Assembly (NCBI GenBank): GCA_016784945.1 | Contig: JADHTP010000224.1 | Span: 1-5,474, forward strand | Length of the DNA stretch: 5,474 nucleotides | Source: Deltaproteobacteria bacterium | GTDB taxonomy: Bacteria; Myxococcota_A; UBA9042; DTJE01 | Reading direction: 5' to 3' | In this document: piece after piece, positions 1 through 4,816 of the stretch | How the letters are laid out: every line of letters begins with the position of its first letter | Numbering within the stretch: the stretch's first letter is position 1 | Notes under the pieces: generated by a model | Databases searched by the model: none | What the model saw: the letters and a program-made list of their open reading frames with translations, nothing else | Told to the model about the DNA's origin: nothing | Program-made: the position numbers and the translations under genes

Positions 1-39
1 TGGCGCCCGTGCAGCGGCTTGCCGTTTGTCGTTCGACCA

Positions 40-68
40 TCGACCTTCTGCATCTTGCGGGGTACGAT
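40..68 (+). promoter_or_regulatory. Weak promoter candidate for the helicase gene
   Basis: A -35-like TCGACC at 40-45 (4 of 6 to TTGACA) is followed after exactly 17 nt by a -10-like TACGAT at 63-68. A transcript from this site would begin near position 75, at the preferred GTG start codon, so the mRNA would be leaderless or nearly so. This is a pattern match only, and chance matches of this quality are common. Confidence 0.25.
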
Positions 69-74
69 AGAGTC

Positions 75-1427
75 GTGAAGATCGAAGTGTCCAACCGGGT
101 CACCATCCGGGGCCTCAATCCCCTGGACATCGAGCACGTCGCCATCATGGACAGGCTGCTCGGCCGGTTCACCTTCGACAACCCGCTGTACTGGGACGCC
201 CGTCGCAACCGCCGTCCCTGCCGCAACATCCCCAGGAAGATCCTCTTGTGTTCCGTGGAAAGCGACGGGACCACCACCTGTCCCCGTGGCGCCTCCGGCG
301 AGGTGAATCGCCTGGTTGGGGCCCAGGGCGGTCCCGTGGTGGATGCCACTGCCCTGCCTCACCGGGAGCCGCTGCCGTTCAAGGGCAGCCTCCGGGACTA
401 TCAGGAGTTGGCCGTGGAGGCGGCCCTTCGCGAGAAACAGGGTGTGATCCAGGCCCCCACGGGCAGCGGTAAGACCGTGATCGCCATGGCCCTGGCGGCC
501 CGTGTTGAAACCCCCGTGCTCATGGTGGTCCACACCTCCGTCCTGTTCGAGCAGACCGCCCAGCGCATCAGGGAGTTCCTGGGCACCGAGCCGGGTCTTG
601 TGGGTGGCGGCCACGACGAACCGGGCGATGTGACCGTGGCCATGGTGCAGACGCTCATGAGGCGGGACCTGGCGCCGTGGGCCAGGCGATTCGGAATGGT
701 TATTCTCGATGAGGCCCACCACTGCCCGGCCGAAACCTTCAAGACCGTGGTCCAGCAGTTCCATGGGCGCTACCGCTTCGGCCTCACCGCCACCCCCAAG
801 CGGAAAGACCGGCTGCACCCTGTCCTGTTCGACGTGGTGGGGCCCATCGTTCACGAGGTCAAGCCCGGCACTCTGCTGGCGTCGGGCTCCATCGCCCGCG
901 CCGAGGTGGTGGAGGTGGAGACCGGGTACAGGGGCCGGTACCGCCGGAACGACTACCAGTCCCTGATCAACCGACTGGTGAAGAACCGCGACCGGAACGT
1001 CCTTGTCCTGGACTCCATCGGCCGGTACCATCGCGAAAGGTCTCTGGTCCTCACCGAGAGGGTCCAGCACGGAAAGATGCTGGCCGAAGAACTGCGCCGC
1101 CGAGGGATGAAGGCGGAGGCCATGACCGGCGACATGGCGAAGGACCGGCGCGTAGACGTGCTGGACCGCTTCCGGGACGGACGGGTGGAACTGCTGGTTT
1201 CCACGGTGGCCCTGGTGGGTGAGGGCTTCGACCTGCCGGCCATCGACGCCGTGTTCCTGACCGTGCCCAACGGGAGCCCCGGCAAGACGACCCAGGCCCT
1301 GGGCCGGGCGTTGCGGCCCCACGCCGGCAAGAAATCGGGGCGAATCGTGGACTTCGTGGACGTCCAGGTGCCTCTCCTGAGGAACCAGTTCAAGCGCCGT
1401 GCCCGGGTCTATCGAAGCTTCAACTAG
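75..1427 (+). CDS. Superfamily 2 DEAH-box DNA/RNA helicase
   Basis: ATP-dependent SF2 helicase of about 450 aa, presumably cytoplasmic and acting on DNA or RNA. Numbered from the GTG at 75, a Q-motif-like R-D-Y-Q precedes motif I APTGSGKT (127-134, Lys133). Motif II is DEAH (212-215), motif III TAT lies in LTATPKR (237-243), motif V is around S376 to GEGFD (382-386), and motif VI is QALGRALRP (407-415) with candidate arginine fingers Arg411 and Arg414. All core motifs are intact. The N-terminal ~100 residues (MKIEVSNRVTIRG onward, with an LTF-x-NP-like stretch reading FTFDNPLYWDAR) resemble the N-terminal region of ResIII-type helicases of this size. I therefore prefer the GTG at 75 to the in-frame GTG at 9, whose extra 22 residues look unrelated. 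No strong ribosome binding site precedes it; GCGGGG at 57-62 is weak and distant. Substrate and pathway are unknown (repair, UvsW/RadD-like or XPB-like roles are possible), and no nuclease or methylase partner is adjacent. Confidence 0.9.
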   Translation: MKIEVSNRVTIRGLNPLDIEHVAIMDRLLGRFTFDNPLYWDARRNRRPCRNIPRKILLCSVESDGTTTCPRGASGEVNRLVGAQGGPVVDATALPHREPLPFKGSLRDYQELAVEAALREKQGVIQAPTGSGKTVIAMALAARVETPVLMVVHTSVLFEQTAQRIREFLGTEPGLVGGGHDEPGDVTVAMVQTLMRRDLAPWARRFGMVILDEAHHCPAETFKTVVQQFHGRYRFGLTATPKRKDRLHPVLFDVVGPIVHEVKPGTLLASGSIARAEVVEVETGYRGRYRRNDYQSLINRLVKNRDRNVLVLDSIGRYHRERSLVLTERVQHGKMLAEELRRRGMKAEAMTGDMAKDRRVDVLDRFRDGRVELLVSTVALVGEGFDLPAIDAVFLTVPNGSPGKTTQALGRALRPHAGKKSGRIVDFVDVQVPLLRNQFKRRARVYRSFN

Positions 1428-1443
1428 GGTTGGGACCACCAAC

Positions 1444-1472
1444 TTGCATTTGGGACTTTCACCCCATATTAT
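1444..1472 (+). promoter_or_regulatory. Sigma-70-type promoter candidate for the deiminase gene
   Basis: TTGCAT at 1444-1449 (3 of 6 to TTGACA, with the key TTG present) and TATTAT at 1467-1472 (5 of 6 to TATAAT) are separated by exactly 17 nt. They lie in a locally AT-richer stretch within an otherwise GC-rich window. The start would fall near 1479, giving a 5' leader of roughly 40 nt that ends in a good ribosome binding site. It begins 17 nt after the helicase stop, so the deiminase gene is likely transcribed on its own. Confidence 0.55.
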
Positions 1473-1473
1473 G

Positions 1474-1493
1474 CTTCGGTTACGTGCCCGAAG
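1474..1493. promoter_or_regulatory. Perfect 6-bp inverted repeat at the predicted transcription start
   Basis: CTTCGG at 1474-1479 is the exact reverse complement of CCGAAG at 1488-1493, with an 8-nt centre (1480-1487). It starts one base after the -10 element and covers the predicted +1. It could be an operator for a dimeric repressor or a small hairpin at the mRNA 5' end. No T-run follows, so it is not a rho-independent terminator. A 6-bp perfect arm can occur by chance; the position is what makes it worth recording. Confidence 0.35.
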
Positions 1494-1509
1494 ACCGTTT
1501 CAGCTACCT

Positions 1510-1515
1510 GAGGAG
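1510..1515 (+). promoter_or_regulatory. Ribosome binding site of the deiminase gene
   Basis: GAGGAG at 1510-1515 lies 5 nt before the ATG at 1521. It fixes this ATG as the start, which agrees with the signal peptide beginning immediately there. Confidence 0.8.
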
Positions 1516-1520
1516 ACTCG

Positions 1521-1586
1521 ATGAAACACCTGTCAACGGCAGTGGCGATTACGGCTCTTTTCGGCTTTTCCGGACTGACCGGTTGC
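1521..1586 (+). other. Lipoprotein signal peptide region
   Basis: Met-Lys-His is followed by a hydrophobic core (residues 4-18) and the lipobox L19-T20-G21-C22. Cleavage by signal peptidase II before Cys22 would give an N-lipidated protein. The next residues are Ala-Met-Asp. An Ala at +2 would not cause inner-membrane retention under the E. coli rule; the rule in this lineage may differ. Confidence 0.8.
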
Positions 1587-4500
1587 GCCATGGACGCGGG
1601 ATCGGATTCGTCCAAGGCCGGGTTTGAGGAAGCCCCGGCCGGTATGCTCCCCGCGTGGAAGCTACCCGGCGACTACAAGGTGCCGGGCAAGGCCGACCAG
1701 TACGACGACTACCGGGCTGCCCATCCCGAGTGGTACGCCATCACCGAAGCACCCAAGAAATCCGGGTTCCACCTGTTCCGGGAGTGGGAGCCCATGAAGG
1801 GCGTGATGCTGGCCTTCCCGGGCAGCCAGGGCACCAACATCAACTGGTCCATTTCCGAAATGGTGGTCCAGGGTTACGAGGCCGTGCATTGGTACGTGCT
1901 CCACGATGGCAACTCGAACAAGACCTTCTTCAACAACCTGCTGACCGACAAGGGCATGTCCCAGAGCGCCATCGACAACAACGTGACCTTCCTCAACTTC
2001 GACCTCGACTCCATCTGGACCATCGACTTCGGCCCCTTCTCCATCCTGGACACGAACAACACCGTGGCTTTCGTGGACATGCGGTACTACCATCAGCGGA
2101 TCGACGACGATGCCATCCCCACCAAGTTCGGGGACTGGATCGGGGTGACCACCTACCGCATGGAAATGAGCATGGAGGGCGGGAACCTCCAGTCCGACGA
2201 AAACGGCACCTGCTATTTCACCCAGGGCCTCTACTGGGAAAACGGGGACAAGAGCGCGAACGAGCTTCACCAGCTGCTCAAGGACTACGTCGGGTGCGAA
2301 ACCTTCGTGGCCATCCAGCCGCTGCAGGACGGCACCAGCCACATGGACATGTTCTCCAAGCTGGCGTCCAAGAACCACTTCGTGCTGGGCAAGTGCACCA
2401 CCGCGAATTGCTCCAGCACCACGGTCAACACTCTGAACAACGACGCGGACATCCTGAGCGCGGCGGTGCTGGCGGACGGGTCCAAGCTGACCCTGCACCG
2501 TATCCCCATGCCCTACCAGAAGGACGGGAAGTGGCGTACCTATACCAATTCCACGCTGGCCAACAACATCAACCTGTGGCCGGTGTACGACGTGAGCGAC
2601 AGTGACGAGGCGGAGGCGGCGGTCGTGTGGCAGCAGGCCATGCCCGGGTGGCAGCACATCGGGATCAGTTCCAACACCATCATCGGATCGGGTGGTGCCA
2701 TGCACTGCGTTTCCAGGAACCTGCCCGCGGGAACCTACAGCGAATGGGAACCGGACGGTCCCGAGTGGATCTGCCCCTACAACGACTGCGGAGGGGCCCA
2801 GGACTGTGGCGACCTCACCTACGAGGGGTGCTGCGACGGCGACCTGCTGAAGTGGTGCGAGAACAACGCGGTGCAGAGCCAGAACTGCGCGAACAACCCC
2901 TCCTGCGGCTGGAGCGCGCCCCAGGGCTTCTACAACTGCAACACCAACGGCGGTGAGGATCCCTCGGGCCAGCATCCCAAGAACTGTGACGGGGGTTGTG
3001 AGCCGGCCTGCGCCGGCAAGGAATGCGGCGACGACGGTTGCGGTGGATCCTGCGGCCAGTGCCCTGCGGGTGAGGCTTGCAACGCCAGCGGCCAGTGCGC
3101 CGGTTGCACTCCCAGTTGCGTCGGCAAGGAATGCGGCGCCGACGGTTGCGGCGGGTCCTGCGGCCAGTGCCCCGCGGGCGAGGCTTGCAACGCCAGCGGC
3201 CAGTGCGTGGGGCAGACCGATCCCTGCAACGGTATCGGGTACGAGGGTTGCTGTGATGGGCTGGTGCTGACATGGTGCGAAAACGGAACGATCCAGACCA
3301 TCGATTGCGGCGAAAACGAACCCCGCTATGCCATCTGCGGGTGGAGCGACGAAGCCGGCTATTATGACTGCGGCCAGACCGGCGCCGATCCTTCGGGCCA
3401 GTTCCCGCTGGCGTGCGGCGGTTGCCAGGCGGACTGCGCCGGCAAGGAATGCGGCGCCGACGGTTGCGGCGGGTCCTGCGGCACATGCGGGGCCGGGGAG
3501 TCCTGCATGGGCTACCAGTGTGTCGGCTGCACTCCCGACTGCACGTCCAAGCAATGTGGCGATGACGGCTGCGGTGGGTCCTGCGGCGCTTGCCAGGCGG
3601 GCCAGACCTGCACCACGACCGGACAGTGCGTGGTCGAAACGGACCCCTGTCTTGGATTGGGTTTCGAGGGGTGCTGCGACGGGACGGAGATCAAGTGGTG
3701 CGAAAACGGCCAGATCTCGTCCATGGACTGCGGCGGCAACGGGTGCGGGTGGAATCCCCAGAACAGCTTCTATGATTGCGGATTTACCGAAGCGGATCCC
3801 AGCGGCCAGTTCCCCATCGAATGCCCCAAGCCCTGTGAAGCCGATTGTGCCGGAAAGCAGTGCGGCGGTGATGGCTGCGGGGGTTCCTGTGGCGCCTGCC
3901 CCGCGGGCGAGCAGTGCCTGGACTTCCAGTGCGTGGGCTGCCAGCCGGACTGTGCCGGCAAGGCCTGTGGTGACGACGGTTGCGGGGGTTCCTGCGGAGC
4001 CTGCGCCGCCGACGAGAAGTGCGAAAACTTCCAGTGCGTGGGCTGCCAGCCGGACTGCGCGGGCAAGGCTTGTGGTGACGACGGTTGCGGGGGTTCCTGC
4101 GGAGCCTGCGCCGCCGGCGAGAAGTGCGAAAACTTCCAGTGCGTGGGCTGCCAGCCGGACTGCGCGGGCAAGGCCTGTGGTGACGACGGTTGCGGCGGGT
4201 CCTGCGGTGACTGCCCGCCGGCCACGCCCTTCTGCGTGTATGGCGTCTGTGTTGAGGATTGCAACCCCGACTGCACCGGGAAGCAGTGCGGCGACAACGG
4301 TTGCGGCGGGTCCTGCGGGAACTGCGGGGCCGGCCAGCAATGCGTCAACGGAGTCTGCCAGCAGCAGACCTTCCCCGACACGTCGGGCCAGGACGCGGTG
4401 TGTACCCCGGACTGCATCGGGAAGACCTGCGGCGCCAACGGTTGCGGTGGCACCTGCGGCACCTGCCCCGTGGGCTTCGCCTGCAGCCTGGCGGGACAGT

Positions 4501-4691
4501 GCATGGTTCAGCCCGTGGGCGACTCGGGATCGGGAGACGTGACGACGGACGTCGCGGGAGCCGACGAGAGCGGCAAGTCGGGCGGCAGTTGCTCGGCGGG
4601 TGGCACGACGGAGTTCCCCACCGGTCTCGGATTCCTGTTGTTCGGTCTCTTTGCTGCGATGGTGGCCCGGCGTTTTCGTCACGAAGCGTGA
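1521..4691 (+). CDS. Surface lipoprotein: peptidylarginine/agmatine-deiminase domain fused to Cys-rich repeats and a C-terminal sorting-type tail
   Basis: Exported protein of 1056 aa. Residues 1-22 are a lipoprotein signal with lipobox LTGC (Cys22; Ala at +2). Residues about 60-405 form a PAD_porph/agmatine-deiminase domain, a guanidine-modifying fold that hydrolyses arginine-type guanidino groups to citrulline-type ureas plus ammonia. Candidate catalytic residues are Asp169 (WTIDFGP), Glu219 (MEGGN), His274 and Asp276 (TSHMD) and the nucleophile Cys396 (GGAMHC). YTNS at 341-344 resembles the segment of secreted Porphyromonas-type enzymes, so a protein-arginine substrate is as plausible as agmatine. 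Residues 428-995 are Cys-rich: module A at 428-489, 567-632 and 708-768, and ten B modules between and after them. A Gly/Ser/Asp linker then leads to Cys1024, a short hydrophobic stretch (about 1035-1049) and a basic end RRFRHEA, resembling MYXO-CTERM/GC-transmembrane-Arg signals. Odd points are Ile168 where agmatine deiminases usually have Arg (W-x-R-D), and anchors at both ends. The fold is confident; substrate and biological role are inferred. Confidence 0.88.
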   Translation: MKHLSTAVAITALFGFSGLTGCAMDAGSDSSKAGFEEAPAGMLPAWKLPGDYKVPGKADQYDDYRAAHPEWYAITEAPKKSGFHLFREWEPMKGVMLAFPGSQGTNINWSISEMVVQGYEAVHWYVLHDGNSNKTFFNNLLTDKGMSQSAIDNNVTFLNFDLDSIWTIDFGPFSILDTNNTVAFVDMRYYHQRIDDDAIPTKFGDWIGVTTYRMEMSMEGGNLQSDENGTCYFTQGLYWENGDKSANELHQLLKDYVGCETFVAIQPLQDGTSHMDMFSKLASKNHFVLGKCTTANCSSTTVNTLNNDADILSAAVLADGSKLTLHRIPMPYQKDGKWRTYTNSTLANNINLWPVYDVSDSDEAEAAVVWQQAMPGWQHIGISSNTIIGSGGAMHCVSRNLPAGTYSEWEPDGPEWICPYNDCGGAQDCGDLTYEGCCDGDLLKWCENNAVQSQNCANNPSCGWSAPQGFYNCNTNGGEDPSGQHPKNCDGGCEPACAGKECGDDGCGGSCGQCPAGEACNASGQCAGCTPSCVGKECGADGCGGSCGQCPAGEACNASGQCVGQTDPCNGIGYEGCCDGLVLTWCENGTIQTIDCGENEPRYAICGWSDEAGYYDCGQTGADPSGQFPLACGGCQADCAGKECGADGCGGSCGTCGAGESCMGYQCVGCTPDCTSKQCGDDGCGGSCGACQAGQTCTTTGQCVVETDPCLGLGFEGCCDGTEIKWCENGQISSMDCGGNGCGWNPQNSFYDCGFTEADPSGQFPIECPKPCEADCAGKQCGGDGCGGSCGACPAGEQCLDFQCVGCQPDCAGKACGDDGCGGSCGACAADEKCENFQCVGCQPDCAGKACGDDGCGGSCGACAAGEKCENFQCVGCQPDCAGKACGDDGCGGSCGDCPPATPFCVYGVCVEDCNPDCTGKQCGDNGCGGSCGNCGAGQQCVNGVCQQQTFPDTSGQDAVCTPDCIGKTCGANGCGGTCGTCPVGFACSLAGQCMVQPVGDSGSGDVTTDVAGADESGKSGGSCSAGGTTEFPTGLGFLLFGLFAAMVARRFRHEA
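2802..2987 (+). repeat. Cys-rich module A, copy 1
   Basis: Residues 428-489. Shared signature: Y-E-G-C-C-D-G, then W-C-E-N, then C-G-W, then F/Y-Y-x-C, then D-P-S-G-Q-x-P and a final Cys. It has eight cysteines, as do the other two copies. It directly follows the deiminase domain after a short linker that itself carries two Cys. Function is unknown to me; it is probably a disulfide-stabilised extracellular domain. Confidence 0.8.
2997..3212 (+). repeat. Cys-rich B repeats 1-2
   Basis: B1 starts at residue 493 and B2 at 529 (36-aa period). Each has eight cysteines in the order C-x3-C-x4-C-x4-C-x3-C-x2-C-x5-C-x5-C, with the core CGxDGCGGSCGxC. Both carry the same NASGQC ending, and their nucleotide sequences are nearly alike there (3079-3098 and 3187-3206 match), so they look like a tandem duplication. 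Confidence 0.85.
3219..3416 (+). repeat. Cys-rich module A, copy 2
   Basis: Residues 567-632, with the same eight-cysteine signature as copy 1 (GYEGCCDG, WCENG, CGW, YYDC, DPSGQFP). It has a few extra residues (NEPRYAI) before C-G-W. It begins 139 residues after the start of copy 1. Confidence 0.8.
3423..3635 (+). repeat. Cys-rich B repeats 3-4
   Basis: B3 starts at residue 635 and B4 at 670. Both keep the eight cysteines and the CGxDGCGGSCGxC core. B3 ends in a shorter GYQC rather than a SGQC form. The core of B3 is identical to that of B2 at nucleotide level over 42 nt (3441-3482 versus 3123-3164). Confidence 0.85.
3642..3824 (+). repeat. Cys-rich module A, copy 3
   Basis: Residues 708-768, with the same signature (GFEGCCDG, WCENG, CGW, FYDC, DPSGQFP) and eight cysteines. 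It begins 141 residues after copy 2, which keeps the A-B-B super-period of about 140 residues. Confidence 0.8.
3834..4508 (+). repeat. Cys-rich B repeats 5-10
   Basis: Six B modules start at residues 772, 807, 842, 877, 914 and 961, mostly with a 35-aa period, and each keeps eight cysteines. B9 is followed by a Cys-free insert (TFPDTSGQDAV). B10 is the most divergent in its core (CGANGCGGTCG). This last block is expanded relative to the two-copy B blocks earlier in the protein. Confidence 0.85.
3939..4208 (+). repeat. Near-identical 105-bp tandem DNA repeat (about 2.6 copies)
   Basis: Units begin at 3939, 4044 and 4149. The first two units differ by my count at only 4 of 105 positions. The third matches closely for about 60 nt and then diverges. 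Synonymous positions are also conserved, so the copies arose recently or are being homogenised. The unit is in frame and encodes one B module (35 aa). Confidence 0.9.
4590..4688 (+). other. C-terminal sorting-type tail (MYXO-CTERM-like)
   Basis: Residues 1024-1056: Cys1024 in GGSCSAGG, then a ~15-residue hydrophobic stretch GLGFLLFGLFAAMVA, then basic RRFRHEA at the extreme C-terminus. In myxobacteria, tails of this plan direct cleavage by an intramembrane protease (myxosortase) and surface attachment through the Cys. Here the motif is S-C-S rather than the usual G-C, so the assignment is by resemblance. A plain C-terminal membrane anchor is the alternative. Confidence 0.65.
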
Positions 4692-4710
4692 TTGGGGCCG
4701 ACCAAGGTGA

Positions 4711-4737
4711 TTGAACCGGATACCCTTTCGATCTAAT
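4711..4737 (+). promoter_or_regulatory. Weak promoter candidate for the zinc-ribbon/GYF gene
   Basis: TTGAAC at 4711-4716 (4 of 6) and TCTAAT at 4732-4737 (5 of 6 to TATAAT) are separated by 15 nt, shorter than ideal. They lie in the AT-richest part of the 125-nt gap. A start near 4744 would give a leader of about 70 nt. The remainder of the gap shows no strong stem-loop. Confidence 0.3.
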
Positions 4738-4804
4738 CTATTGTCCGCGTGGAGATTCAGCGTGGAATGGATTGCTGTTCCGACACGTAGAACCAAAGGC
4801 CCGT

Positions 4805-4810
4805 GGAGGT
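4805..4810 (+). promoter_or_regulatory. Ribosome binding site of the zinc-ribbon/GYF gene
   Basis: GGAGGT at 4805-4810 matches the anti-Shine-Dalgarno complement fully. It lies 6 nt before the ATG at 4817. It selects that ATG over the TTG at 4814 directly before it, and the zinc ribbon beginning at once (MKVQCPKC) agrees. Confidence 0.85.
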
Positions 4811-4816
4811 TACTTG

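Noticed and set aside
1..53. A divergent minus-strand gene start (ATG at 53-51 or 40-38) near the left edge
   Set aside because: At most 17 codons are visible, with no properly spaced ribosome binding site and no recognisable sequence.
2..70. Tail of an upstream + strand gene ending at the TAG at 68-70
   Set aside because: The frame is open from the window edge for only 22 codons, and the residues show no family signal; chance is as likely.
1429..1443. GTTGG-5 nt-CCAAC stem-loop just after the helicase stop, as a terminator
   Set aside because: The stem is only 5 bp and no U-run follows; the next bases are the proposed -35 region. It is too weak to call.
2997..4508. A CRISPR array or non-coding satellite, suggested by the regular ~105-bp repeats
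   Set aside because: The repeats are in frame, have no unique spacers, and encode conserved eight-cysteine modules in one continuous gene.
3328..4542. A 404-codon + strand frame inside the Cys-rich repeats
   Set aside because: It is an out-of-frame reading of the same repeats (Ala/Pro/Arg-rich, repeating with the same period), with no start signal or recognisable domain.
4692..4705. TTGG-6 nt-CCAA stem after the deiminase stop, as a terminator
   Set aside because: A 4-bp stem without a T-tract would not act as an intrinsic terminator.
4763..4776. Sigma-54-like TGG...TTGCT upstream of the zinc-ribbon gene
   Set aside because: The GG and GC elements are separated by 8 nt rather than the required 10, so the -24/-12 geometry fails.
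1662..4796. A very long open frame on the minus strand (1044 codons) opposite the deiminase gene
   Set aside because: It mirrors the GC-rich, Gly/Cys-repeat coding strand, whose composition suppresses antisense stops. Its Ala/Gly/Val-rich translation resembles no family, whereas the + strand frame has a ribosome binding site, a signal peptide and catalytic motifs.
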